Assembly (NCBI RefSeq): GCF_001570405.1
Contig: NZ_BBYM01000013.1
Coordinates: forward strand, 104,360-168,359
DNA: 64,000 nt
Reading direction: 5' to 3'
Source of the DNA: Microtetraspora niveoalba
Lineage (GTDB): Bacteria > Actinomycetota > Actinomycetes > Streptosporangiales > Streptosporangiaceae
Shown: positions 8,719 through 16,244 of the stretch, in pieces
Layout: each line of letters starts with the position of its first letter
How positions within the stretch are numbered: position 1 is the first letter of the stretch
Notes under the pieces: generated by a model
Told to the model about the DNA's origin: nothing
The model's database searches: none
Seen by the model: only the letters and a program-made list of their open reading frames with translations
Position numbers and translations under genes: made by a program

Positions 8719-10344
8719 TCACTCGCGGGCGAGATCCCCGGTCTCCAGCAGCCGCCCGCCTGACAGCTCCAGCCGGCGGTCCACCCTGATCTCCGCGAGA
8801 AAACGCTCGTCGTGGCTGACCACCACGAACGCCCCCTCGTACGCGCCGAGCGCGCTCTCCAACTGCCCCACGCTGACCAGGTCGAGGTTGTTCGTGGGCT
8901 CGTCGAGCAGCAGAAGCTGGGGCGCCGGCTCCGCGCACAACACGCAGGCCAGCGTGGCGCGCAGCCGTTCGCCGCCCGACAGCACCCCGACCGGCAGGTG
9001 GGCGCGGGCGCCCCGGAACAGGAAGCGGGCCAGCATGTTCATCCGGTCCACCTCCGGCATCGCGGGGGCGAACGCGGCCAGGTTCTCGGCCACGGTCCGG
9101 CCGACGTCGAGCAGGTCCAGCCGCTGCGACAGGTAGGCCACCCGGCCGTCGGCCCGCCTGGTCGTGCCGCCGTCCGGCTCCAGCTCGCCGCTGATGAGGC
9201 GCAGCAGGGTGGACTTGCCCGCACCGTTGGGGCCGGTCAGCGCGATGCGCTCGGGTCCGCGGATCGTCAGGTCGACGCCGGGCTCGGCGAACAGGCCGCG
9301 GGCCCGCAGGTGTTCGCCGAGGAAGACCGTGCGCCCCGCGGGGACGTTGGTCCCGGGCAGTTGCAGCACGATCTTCTGGTCGTCGCGCAGGGCGCGCCCC
9401 GCCTCGTCGAGCCGGGCCTTGGCGTCGCTGACGCGGGCCGCGTGCATCTGGCCCGCCCGCCCGGCCGACTCCTGGGCGCCCCGCTTCATGTTCCCGGCGA
9501 AGATCCGCGGCAGGCCGGCGCTCTTGAGGTTGCGCGCGGCGTTGCTCGCCCGGCGTTCGGCCCGCTCGCGGGCCTGCTGCATCTCCCGCTTCTCACGCTT
9601 GAGCTCCTGCTCGGCGCTGCGCACGGTCCGCTCGGCGGCCTCCTGCTCGGTGCGTACAGCCTCCTCGTACGCGGTGAAGTCGCCGCCGTAGAAGCGGACC
9701 TCGCCCCGGTCGAGCTCGGCGATGCGGTCCATCCGGTCGAGCAGGGCCCGGTCGTGACTGACCACGAGCAGGCAGCCGTTCCAGTCGCCGAGCACGGCGT
9801 AGAGCTTGCGGCGCGCGTCGAGGTCGAGGTTGTTCGTCGGCTCGTCGAGCAGCAGGACGTCGGGACGTTTGAGGAGCTGCGCGGCCAGGCCGAGCGACAC
9901 GACCTGGCCGCCGCTGAGCGTGCGCAGCGTACGCGCGAACTCGAGGTCGCCGAGCCCGAGCCGGTCGAGCTGGGCTCGGGTGCGTTCCTCGATGTCCCAG
10001 TCGTTGCCGATGGCGGTGAAGTGCTCCTCGCTCGCGTCTCCCGACTCGATGGCGTCCAGCGCGGCGATCACGGGGGCGATGCCCAGGACCTCGGCCACGG
10101 TCAGGTCGCCGGCGAGTGGCAGGCTCTGCGGTAGGTAACCGAGCACACCGTTGACGGACACGCTGCCGCCGCCGGGCCGGTACTCGCCGGCGATCAGCTT
10201 GAGCAGCGTGCTCTTGCCCGCGCCGTTCGGGGCGACGAGGCCCGTACGGCCGCCGCCCACGGTGAAGGACAGGTCGGTGAAGACGGGCGTGTCGTCGGGC
10301 CAGGAGAAGGACAGGTTGGAGCAGACGATGAACGCATCGGACAT
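8719..10344 (-). CDS. ABC-F family ATPase (antibiotic-resistance/ribosome-protection type)
   Basis: A 541-residue cytoplasmic protein with two ATPase domains and no membrane segments. Domain 1 has Walker A APNGAGKST, signature LSGGQ and Walker B LLLDEPTNNLDL. Domain 2 has TGPNGAGKST, LSGGERLR and LLLDEPTNNLDL. A charged Arg/Glu-rich helical linker (about 215-300) joins them, as in ABC-F factors that enter the ribosomal E site and displace macrolide, lincosamide or pleuromutilin-type drugs, or act as translation factors. ATG at 10344 after GAGG. The roughly 190-nt leader contains a tiny reading frame and a hairpin, suggesting drug-inducible attenuation. Confidence 0.9.
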   Translation of the reverse strand: MSDAFIVCSNLSFSWPDDTPVFTDLSFTVGGGRTGLVAPNGAGKSTLLKLIAGEYRPGGGSVSVNGVLGYLPQSLPLAGDLTVAEVLGIAPVIAALDAIESGDASEEHFTAIGNDWDIEERTRAQLDRLGLGDLEFARTLRTLSGGQVVSLGLAAQLLKRPDVLLLDEPTNNLDLDARRKLYAVLGDWNGCLLVVSHDRALLDRMDRIAELDRGEVRFYGGDFTAYEEAVRTEQEAAERTVRSAEQELKREKREMQQARERAERRASNAARNLKSAGLPRIFAGNMKRGAQESAGRAGQMHAARVSDAKARLDEAGRALRDDQKIVLQLPGTNVPAGRTVFLGEHLRARGLFAEPGVDLTIRGPERIALTGPNGAGKSTLLRLISGELEPDGGTTRRADGRVAYLSQRLDLLDVGRTVAENLAAFAPAMPEVDRMNMLARFLFRGARAHLPVGVLSGGERLRATLACVLCAEPAPQLLLLDEPTNNLDLVSVGQLESALGAYEGAFVVVSHDERFLAEIRVDRRLELSGGRLLETGDLARE

Positions 10345-10469
10345 GCGAGAGACCTCGTACGCAAGTGATCCGGGCGCGCCGACGCAGCCCGGTGATGGGA
10401 CAGGGATTCGGGGAACGACGACCGAAGCCGCATCGGCGGCGCTCAACATGCGCCCGCCGGGGCCGATCA

Positions 10470-10491
10470 ATCTCCGGTATCACCCGGAGAT
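10470..10491 (-). promoter_or_regulatory. Leader hairpin upstream of the ABC-F gene
   Basis: The perfect inverted repeat ATCTCCGG-N6-CCGGAGAT has its first arm (in transcript order) overlapping the last codons and stop of the leader reading frame at 10480-10509. A second GC-rich hairpin (GGCGGGCGC..GCGCCGCC, near 10435-10460) follows before the gene. The layout fits ribosome-controlled alternative folding. Confidence 0.55.
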
Positions 10492-10509
10492 GTCGTCGTC
10501 ACCTGCCAC
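10480..10509 (-). CDS. Leader peptide MAGDDDISG of the ABC-F gene
   Basis: A 9-codon reading frame (GTG start, TGA stop) in the ABC-F leader. It is preceded by a perfect AGGAG (10517-10521) with ideal 7-nt spacing. Its 3' end lies inside the 5' arm of the 10470-10491 hairpin, so a ribosome stalled on it would block that hairpin. ABC-F and erm genes in Gram-positive bacteria are often induced this way. It is inferred from layout only; no homologue was recognised. Confidence 0.5.
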   Translation of the reverse strand: MAGDDDISG

Positions 10510-10526
10510 GTCTGGTCTCCTAGCTT

Positions 10527-10551
10527 CCGCTCACAAGCGGTATACACCATA
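10527..10551 (-). promoter_or_regulatory. Putative ABC-F promoter and operator
   Basis: On the minus strand TATGGT (10551-10546) is a plausible -10 and is followed by the inverted repeat CCGCT-N4-AGCGG (10540-10527) at the expected transcription start. A repressor site or a 5' hairpin is possible. The 311-nt divergent region 10345-10655 otherwise holds the leader and the PAP2 promoter. Confidence 0.4.
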
Positions 10552-10655
10552 GCAGCGGTCCACCGGCCGGCGGCAAGAACGATCTTGCTCTGGCCGTCTT
10601 CGCCGCCTCGGCCGGCGCCGCCGCCGGCGGGGTGCCCCGATCCTCAAGGAGTTCC

Positions 10656-11342
10656 GTGGTCTGGAAGCGTCTGCGCCTGCCCGCGCTCCTCGTCGCCGTG
10701 AGCGGCGCGCTCGGGGTCGTCGCGAGGACACCGCTGGTCACCGAGCACGACCTGCGCGCCGACGAAGCCGTCGGGACGCTGCGCTCCCCCGTCCTGACGG
10801 CGATCGCGGACGGCCTCGACATCGCCTTCCGCCCCCTGGCGGGCATCATGATCATCGCGGCGCTGGCGGTCGTGCTCGCCGCGATGGGACGCGCCCGCAC
10901 GGCGGTGCTCGTCACGGCGATGGTCACGATCGGCTGGACCACCGGCTCGGTCCTCAAGCGGATCATCGCCCGGCCCCGCCCGCCCCTGTCGGGCCAGCTC
11001 CTTCACATGACCGGTCACGACAGCTTTCCCAGCGGGCATGTCACCCTGACGCTCTCGCTGGTCATCGCCGCCTGCTTCCTCGCCGCCGGCACCCGGCGGT
11101 TCCGGCTCGTCGTGTGCGTCGGCGCCGTTCTCGTGGCCGCGCAGGCGTTCGCGCGCGTCTACCTCGGCGTCCACTACCCCACCGACGTGATCGGCGCGCT
11201 GCCGGCCGCCGCGGCAGGGACCTCGGCCGTCATCGCGCTGCGCGACGGCGTCGGCGGCCGGTTCGGCCGGGCGCCGCTCTCCGCCGCGCCTCCGGGCCGG
11301 AGGCGTCGACGGGGGTCGCGCGACGCGGGCGACGACGCGTGA
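10656..11342 (+). CDS. PAP2-family membrane phosphatase
   Basis: A 228-residue integral membrane protein with five or six hydrophobic segments. All three phosphatidic-acid-phosphatase motifs are present: KRIIARPRPP (C1), SFPSGH (C2) and ARVYLGVHYPTD (C3). It probably dephosphorylates lipid phosphates such as undecaprenyl or phosphatidyl-glycerol/diacylglycerol phosphates at the outer face of the membrane. The GTG at 10656 is chosen because AAGGAG lies 5 nt upstream; an in-frame GTG at 10632 lacks an RBS. The C-terminus is an Arg-rich cytoplasmic tail. The gene is divergent from the ABC-F gene. Confidence 0.85.
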   Translation: MVWKRLRLPALLVAVSGALGVVARTPLVTEHDLRADEAVGTLRSPVLTAIADGLDIAFRPLAGIMIIAALAVVLAAMGRARTAVLVTAMVTIGWTTGSVLKRIIARPRPPLSGQLLHMTGHDSFPSGHVTLTLSLVIAACFLAAGTRRFRLVVCVGAVLVAAQAFARVYLGVHYPTDVIGALPAAAAGTSAVIALRDGVGGRFGRAPLSAAPPGRRRRRGSRDAGDDA

Positions 11343-11343
11343 G

Positions 11344-11359
11344 CTCCCCCTTCGGGGAG
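11344..11359 (+). terminator. Short hairpin after PAP2 gene
   Basis: CTCCCC-CTTC-GGGGAG begins 1 nt after the PAP2 stop. It is a compact GC stem without a clear T-tract, a plausible weak terminator. Confidence 0.4.
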
Positions 11360-11386
11360 AGCCGCGCCGCCGCGCCGAGCCGTACT

Positions 11387-11408
11387 GACCTGAACGCGAC
11401 CTGAACGC
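11387..11408 (+). promoter_or_regulatory. 11-bp direct repeat, response-regulator-type site
   Basis: Two perfect tandem copies of GACCTGAACGC with 11-bp period, the classic layout of OmpR/PhoB-type operators. The pattern recurs as CTGAAATCAAC-CTGAGC at 12580-12596 upstream of the COG4705 gene, so both may be sites for the regulator once paired with the decayed kinase between them. Confidence 0.5.
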
Positions 11409-11425
11409 CGGGCCCCGCCGGCGCG

Positions 11426-12058
11426 GTGACGCTCCGGAGGCGGGCGATAGCCGGCCCGCCGTGCCGAACCGCTCGGCCGCGCCGCGCTCGCTCCACCGCG
11501 CGGCCTGGGAACGCGGCCGAGCGGCGGGCGTCCCACGAGGTGATCGCGTCCGCGGCGGCGACGATGCGGAGCATCTGCGAGACCCTGCTCTCCGAGGCGC
11601 GGACCCGGTCGGCGCCGGTGCCGGGGCGGTGCGCGGTGCTCGACCTCGCGCACGACCTGGCCCGGCGCAGCGCCGAGGAGCATCCGGAGGCGGCCCCCGT
11701 GGTCGTACGCGGCTCCGCGGTGACCGCCGGGGTCGCCGCGGCCGTCGCGGAGCGTGTCCTGACGCCGCTGCTGGACAACGCCCGCCGCTACGCCGTACGG
11801 ACGATCGCGATCGAGTGCGCGCGGGTTCCCGGCGGCGGTGTCGAGGTCGCCGTCGCCGACGACGGGCCCGGGGTGCCCGCCGAGGTGGGCGCGGCCGTCT
11901 TCGAGCCGGGCCGGCGCGCGGATCCCGCCGACGGGCACGACGGCGCGGGTCTCGGTCTCGCCCTCGCCCGGCGCCTGGCGCGGGTGGCCGGGGGTGACGT
12001 GCACCTGGCCCCGGGCGCGGAGGGCGCCCGGTTCGTGGTCCGGCTGCCCGCCGGGTGA
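11426..12058 (+). pseudogene. Remnant of a sensor histidine kinase (C-terminal half)
   Basis: The last 150 or so residues form a HATPase_c domain: N-box LTPLLDNARRYA, G1 box VADDGPGVP, G2 box GAGLGLALARRLA, ending in a typical kinase C-terminus. Upstream, the region that should hold HAMP and HisKA is reduced to low-complexity Arg-rich sequence and a blurred ERRASHEVIASAAATM. There are no membrane segments and no partner response regulator. I read it as an N-terminally deleted, probably inactive kinase. A short soluble ATPase-only protein is the alternative. The nearby 11-bp repeats fit a lost two-component system. Confidence 0.6.
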
Positions 12059-12115
12059 CGTTCGCCGGGGACGGGCTCCTTTCGCGGGCGGGACGCGTCT
12101 CGGCGAGGCCGGCGG

Positions 12116-12451
12116 TCACCCCGCGTCGGACAGCGGTGTCGTCGTCCGCTGCCCCTGCCACATCGTGTACGCGATCAGCGCGGCCAGGACCCCGGCGAGC
12201 ACCAGCGAGGAGCCGATCGTCCCGTACCCGAGCCCGCCCTTGGCGACGGGCTTGCTGAAGAAGTCGCCGACGGTGGCGCCGAGCGGGCGGGTCAGGACGA
12301 ACGCCGTCCAGAACAGCAGCGTGACGGAGACCCGGGTGAGGTATCGGGCCGCGAGGATCGCCGCGAGCAGGTCGCCACCCGTCTCCCCCAGGGTCGTCGC
12401 CGCGATCTTCATGATCCAGAAGGCCAGGGTGATCCGCGGAAGCTTCGTCAT
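12116..12451 (-). CDS. COG4705-type membrane protein, internally shortened
   Basis: A 111-residue membrane protein with ATG at 12451 after GGAGGGG. Residues 1-27 (PRITLAFWIMKIAATTLGE and following GGD) match the N-terminal repeat of COG4705 proteins. Residues about 35-75 (LLFWTAFVLTRPLGATVGDF) match their last repeat. From memory, full-length members are about 250 residues with four repeats. Here the middle two seem to be missing, with the ends joined in frame at about residue 33. This could be a deletion derivative or a natural short form. Its upstream region has 11-bp repeats like those before the decayed kinase. Confidence 0.65.
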   Translation of the reverse strand: MTKLPRITLAFWIMKIAATTLGETGGDLLAAILAARYLTRVSVTLLFWTAFVLTRPLGATVGDFFSKPVAKGGLGYGTIGSSLVLAGVLAALIAYTMWQGQRTTTPLSDAG

Positions 12452-12579
12452 TTCCCCTCCCCGTGCCCAGGTGCGGACGCGGGGGGCGTGAGCGAACGCC
12501 GCGTGCGCCCTGGAGATGACCGGAACCGCGTGGCGGTCCGGCCTCTCCAGACCGCCGGGAGGAGCGTAGGTCGGCGGAT

Positions 12580-12596
12580 CTGAAATCAACCTGAGC
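12580..12596 (-). promoter_or_regulatory. CTGA direct repeats upstream of COG4705 gene
   Basis: CTGAAATCAAC followed by CTGAGC gives an 11-bp period, resembling the GACCTGAACGC tandem at 11387-11408. It lies about 130 nt before the ATG. It is a candidate shared response-regulator site. Confidence 0.4.
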
Positions 12597-12621
12597 GGCC
12601 GGCGGGGGTTCCGCCGGCCGC
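12595..12621 (-). terminator. Terminator of the P450 operon
   Basis: A perfect 11-bp GC stem (GCGGCCGGCGG / CCGCCGGCCGC) with a 5-nt loop lies about 45 nt downstream of the ferredoxin stop. A second stem, CCCCGGG-N6-CCCGGGG, near 12634 adds to it. There is no U-tract. Confidence 0.5.
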
Positions 12622-12662
12622 GTTCCGTCCCGGGCCCCGGGGTCGCGCCCGGGGTGGCGGGG

Positions 12663-12863
12663 TCAGTCGTTCTCGTGCAGTTCGATGGCGGAGGTGGGGC
12701 AGACGGCGGCGGCTTCGCGCACCACCGGGTGGAGACGCTCGGCGGGCTCCGCGTCCAGCAGCGCCACGACGCCGTCGTCCTCGCGCTGGTCGAACACCTC
12801 GGGTGCGAGCAGCACGCATTGGCCCGCGCCGCAGCACCTGGTCTCGTCCACGCTGATCTTCAT
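12663..12863 (-). CDS. Ferredoxin, [3Fe-4S] P450-partner type
   Basis: A 66-residue ferredoxin. Cys10, Cys16 and Cys55 are spaced as in actinobacterial P450 ferredoxins (CCGAGQC.. AVCPTSAI). Residue 13 is Ala where a [4Fe-4S] protein has its second Cys, so a [3Fe-4S] cluster is expected. The ATG overlaps the TetR stop by one base (TAATG), giving coupled translation. It should carry electrons from a ferredoxin reductase (not in this window) to the P450 two genes upstream. Confidence 0.9.
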   Translation of the reverse strand: MKISVDETRCCGAGQCVLLAPEVFDQREDDGVVALLDAEPAERLHPVVREAAAVCPTSAIELHEND

Positions 12864-13525
12864 TATGGGGTTCCTCTCCGCTTCCCTTCGACGTGCGTGA
12901 CGGGCGCCGTCCACAGGCCGGTGATGGCGTCGATCAGGCCGGTGGCGGCGTCGTGCCAGCTCGCCCGGGGGGTGGGCCGGCCCTCGGCCAGGGCGCGCTC
13001 GCGCTCGGCGCACCCGTGCATCATGAGCTGGCTCGTCATCTCGCCGCGCTCGGCCCGTACCTCGCCCGGCAGGCCGGGAAGGCACCGGTTCAGCCCGTCG
13101 ACGACGCGGATGAGCGTGGGCGAGGCGAGCGCCTCCTCGATCATGATTTCGCGCAGCGCGGGGTCCGTCATCACCTGGGCGCCGAACCGGGCGAACCAGG
13201 TGGGGTTGCCCATGGCGGCCAGATGTTCGGTGAACGGGCGCACCAGGCAGGCCACCCAGTCCCGCACGTCGGCGGAGCCGGCCGTCTCGGCCAGCATCCG
13301 CCGGCGGATGAGGTCCATCCGCTCGGCGTGCTTGTGCACGATCGCGCGCACCAGGTCGGCTTTGGCGCCGAAGTGGTAGCCGACCGCGGTGTTGTTGCCC
13401 TGGCCCGCCGCCTCGCTGATCCGGCGGTTGGACACGGCGAACACCCCCTGCTCGGCGAACAGCCGCTCCGCCGCCGTCAGGATCTGCTCCCGGGTCGCGC
13501 TGACCCTCTCGGCCCGCAGGGCCAT
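12863..13525 (-). CDS. TetR-family regulator of the P450 operon
   Basis: A 220-residue repressor. The N-terminal HTH (residues about 8-55: REQILTAAERLFAEQG, NTAVGYHFGAKADLVRAI) is followed by a helical ligand domain. ATG at 13525 is used; a GTG at 13531 overlaps the P450 stop as GTGA and is equally possible. Sitting inside the P450-TetR-ferredoxin operon, it probably controls its own transcript through the dyad TTAAGTCAA-N4-TTGATTTAA upstream of the P450. The ligand is unknown, perhaps the P450 substrate. Confidence 0.88.
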   Translation of the reverse strand: MALRAERVSATREQILTAAERLFAEQGVFAVSNRRISEAAGQGNNTAVGYHFGAKADLVRAIVHKHAERMDLIRRRMLAETAGSADVRDWVACLVRPFTEHLAAMGNPTWFARFGAQVMTDPALREIMIEEALASPTLIRVVDGLNRCLPGLPGEVRAERGEMTSQLMMHGCAERERALAEGRPTPRASWHDAATGLIDAITGLWTAPVTHVEGKRRGTP

Positions 13526-13527
13526 GC

Positions 13528-14748
13528 TCACCACCGCACCGGGACTTCCCGCAGCCCGCCGACGATCAGCCCGTCCACAGGGAGCAGGTCCTCCGGCGCG
13601 ACGGCGAGCTCCAGGGACGGGAGCCTGCGCAGCAGCACCTCCAGCACGACCTGCAGCTCGGTGCGCGCCAGCGCCTGCCCCAGGCACGAGTGCGCCCCGG
13701 AGCCGAAGGCCAGGTGCGGGTTCGGGGTACGGCCCAGATCCATCTCGCCGGCGTTCTCGAACGCGGTCTCGTCCCGGTTGGCCGCGGCCATGCTGCACAC
13801 GACGGTCGTGCCGGCCGGCAGGGACGTGCCCCCGAGCTCGGCCTCCTCGCCGAGGTAGCGCGGCATGCCGAACCCCGGGTTGGCGTCGAACCGCAGCGCC
13901 TCCTCGACCGCCGTACGCACCAGCGACGGATCCGCGAGCAGCGACTCCCAGCGCCGCCGGTCGGCCAGCAGCATGCCGACCATCTTTCCGATCATGTTGG
14001 CGGTGGTCTCGTGCCCGGCGACCAGCAACGCCATCCCGGTGATCACCAGCTCGTCCTCGGACAACCCTTCGCCATCGGCGTCCGTGCCGACCATCAGCTC
14101 GCTGATCAGGTCCTCGCCGGGCTCCGCCCGCTTGGCGGCGACGTGCGCGGCCATGTAGCCGATGAACTCGGCCTGCGCCGCGTCGATCTCCTCCTGGCCG
14201 TACCGGGTCAGGTTGAGCAGCGTGTCGGACCAGTAGGCGAACCGGTCCCGGTCGGCGGCCGGCACCCCGAGCAGGTCGCAGATCACGTACACCGGGAACG
14301 GGAAACCCAGGCCCGCCCTGAGATCGGCCGGATGTCCCGTCTTGACCATGTCGTCGACGAGCCGGTCGGCCATCTCCTCCATCCGCGGACGGAGGGCGGC
14401 CATCCGCTTGGCGGTGAACCATTTGGCGACCAGGCGCCGCCACCGCCGATGCCCGTCGCCGTCCTGGGGGAGGGTCGTCGCCATGTCGTTGTTGAACACC
14501 CCGCCCGACTCGTTGTCGGAGATCCGGGCCGCGTCGTCCGCGCTGAGCTGCCGGGTGAAGCGCGGGTCGGACAGCGCCTGCTTGACGTCCTGGTAGCGGG
14601 TCAGCAGCAGCGCCTCGTCCCCGCTGGGCAGCCGCACCCGCGCGACCGGGCACTCCCGCCGCAGCCGGGCCCACTCGGCGGGCGGCTCCAGCGCCGTCTC
14701 GCTCCGCATCGGGTAGCTCAGGATCGGCTCGTCGTGGCCTCGGCTCAC
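13528..14748 (-). CDS. Cytochrome P450 monooxygenase
   Basis: A 406-residue soluble bacterial P450. The I-helix oxygen motif is AGHETT, the K-helix ExxR is EEALR, and the heme loop FGSGAHSCLG carries the Cys thiolate. Overall it resembles the CYP105/107-like actinobacterial group, though family assignment needs alignment. It is the first gene of an operon with its TetR regulator and a [3Fe-4S] ferredoxin. It hydroxylates or otherwise oxidises a small molecule; the substrate is not predictable. No biosynthetic genes surround it, so xenobiotic or lipid oxidation is as likely as secondary metabolism. Confidence 0.93.
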   Translation of the reverse strand: MSRGHDEPILSYPMRSETALEPPAEWARLRRECPVARVRLPSGDEALLLTRYQDVKQALSDPRFTRQLSADDAARISDNESGGVFNNDMATTLPQDGDGHRRWRRLVAKWFTAKRMAALRPRMEEMADRLVDDMVKTGHPADLRAGLGFPFPVYVICDLLGVPAADRDRFAYWSDTLLNLTRYGQEEIDAAQAEFIGYMAAHVAAKRAEPGEDLISELMVGTDADGEGLSEDELVITGMALLVAGHETTANMIGKMVGMLLADRRRWESLLADPSLVRTAVEEALRFDANPGFGMPRYLGEEAELGGTSLPAGTTVVCSMAAANRDETAFENAGEMDLGRTPNPHLAFGSGAHSCLGQALARTELQVVLEVLLRRLPSLELAVAPEDLLPVDGLIVGGLREVPVRW

Positions 14749-14798
14749 CGGACACCTCCTTCGACGCCGGCGCGCGGTCGTCGACCCGGCCGGTCAAG

Positions 14799-14820
14799 TT
14801 AAGTCAAGCGATTGATTTAA
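14799..14820 (-). promoter_or_regulatory. TetR-type operator of the P450 operon
   Basis: TTAAGTCAA-N4-TTGATTTAA matches at 8 of 9 positions as an inverted repeat. It is AT-rich in a GC-rich background and lies about 50 nt upstream of the P450 start, where a repressor would block transcription. It is probably bound by the TetR protein encoded in the operon. Confidence 0.72.
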
Positions 14821-15131
14821 TATGTCCCCCTTTCCTCGCGGCGTAAGACGGGAAACCCGACCTTTTACCGTCGCTCGACCCACTCCCTGCCTCCCCTTGG
14901 TGCGACGCGTACGCCGCGTGGGCCGCGCTCCGCCGCCTCCCGGCCTCCCCCAGGCCGTGGGCGTCACGGACGTCCCACGACGTCGCGGGAACCAGCAGAT
15001 GATCACCGGCCCGCACGTTCCCGGCCAGGACGCGGACGGCTCCTGCGCCTTCCCCCGGGAGTGGCCGGCGTCCCCGGAGGCGACCGCGGAGGACCGCCCG
15101 GGGCGGGAAATCTTATACGATATGTTGTCTT
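14821..15131. other. Intergenic region upstream of the phosphotriesterase pair
   Basis: No gene is seen. The only signal is near its right end: TATACGATAT (15114-15123), with TACGAT as a possible -10 10 nt before the ATG and no Shine-Dalgarno sequence. The downstream gene may therefore have a very short or absent 5' leader. Confidence 0.4.
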
Positions 15132-16244
15132 ATGGACTTTATCGATCGTGTGTCCACCGGAGACTCGACCGGGCGGGCGTCGCGGGAAACCGTCGTCACC
15201 GTCACCGGCGAGGTCGCGGCGGACACGCTCGGCGCGGTGCTCCCCCACGAGCACCTGCTGAGCGACTTCGCCCCGCCCCGCGACACCGCCGAGTCCTGGG
15301 CGGCGGTGGGCGTCACCCGCCCCACCGCCGCGAGCCGCCTCCGCCTCTACCGCGCGCCGCTCACCATGGACCTGCTCGGCGAGGTCGCGATGGGCACGCC
15401 CAACAGGGACGACTGGCTGCTCGGGGACGAGGACCTCGCCGTGCGCGAGGCGGCCGCGTTCAAGGAGGCCGGCGGCGGCACGCTGGTGGACGCCACCACC
15501 GCCGGTCTCGGCCGCGATCCGGCCGCCCTGCGCCGGATCGCCGAGGCGACCGGCCTCGCCGTCGTCATGGGCGCGGGGTGGCACCACCCCGCCCGGGCCG
15601 GGGGGCTCGCCGGCCGCGACGCCGAGAGCCTCACGGAGGAGATCGTCCGGGACCTCACCGAGGGCGTGGACGGGGTGCGCGCCGGCGTCATCGGCGAGAT
15701 CGCGGCGCTCGACCCCGGCGAGCCGTCCGAGCGCGCCGTCCTCGTCGCGGCGGCGCGGGCGTCGGCGGCGACCGGCGCTTCGATCTCGCTCCGCCGTTCC
15801 GGCGACGCCGCCACCCAGCGGCGCGTGCTCGACCTGCTCGCCGAGGAGGGCGCGGACCTCGCCCGTGTCGCCGTCGGGAACTGCGACGCGCTCGCCCCGC
15901 GCCCCGACGACCTCGAACCGCTCCTCGAACGCGGGGTCTTCGTGCGGTTCGACCGGCTCGGCCGGCTTCCCTCGGTGCTCAGCGTGTCCGACGACCAGGA
16001 CGTCGCCCTGGCCGTGCTCGAACTCGCCCGCAGGGGCCACGCCGAGCGGATCCTCCTGTCGCAGGGCGTCTCCGCCAAGTCGCAGCTCCTCGCCTACGGG
16101 GGCGGCGGCTACGGCTTCGTCCTCCGGCAGTTCGTCCCGTACCTGAGGATGCTCGGAGCCGACGACGCCCTCGTCGAGCGCGTCACCGTCCGGAACCCGC
16201 GTCGTCTCCTCGCCGTCCCGACCACCCCGAAGGCAGACTCGTGA
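15132..16244 (+). CDS. Phosphotriesterase-family protein with degenerate metal site
   Basis: A 370-residue amidohydrolase-fold protein. The HxH motif (PHEHLL, His39 and His41) and the VIGEI segment are kept. However, positions that align with metal ligands in its neighbour are changed: FHVGG is LRRSG, MGHAAD is VGNCDA and LGHDVCQK is LSQGVSAK. Two His and the Asp are thus lost, so normal binuclear-metal hydrolysis is unlikely. It could be a pseudoenzyme partner of the next gene, with which it overlaps by 4 nt (GTGA). ATG start with no visible RBS. Lactonase or esterase ancestry is likely. Confidence 0.78.
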   Translation: MDFIDRVSTGDSTGRASRETVVTVTGEVAADTLGAVLPHEHLLSDFAPPRDTAESWAAVGVTRPTAASRLRLYRAPLTMDLLGEVAMGTPNRDDWLLGDEDLAVREAAAFKEAGGGTLVDATTAGLGRDPAALRRIAEATGLAVVMGAGWHHPARAGGLAGRDAESLTEEIVRDLTEGVDGVRAGVIGEIAALDPGEPSERAVLVAAARASAATGASISLRRSGDAATQRRVLDLLAEEGADLARVAVGNCDALAPRPDDLEPLLERGVFVRFDRLGRLPSVLSVSDDQDVALAVLELARRGHAERILLSQGVSAKSQLLAYGGGGYGFVLRQFVPYLRMLGADDALVERVTVRNPRRLLAVPTTPKADS

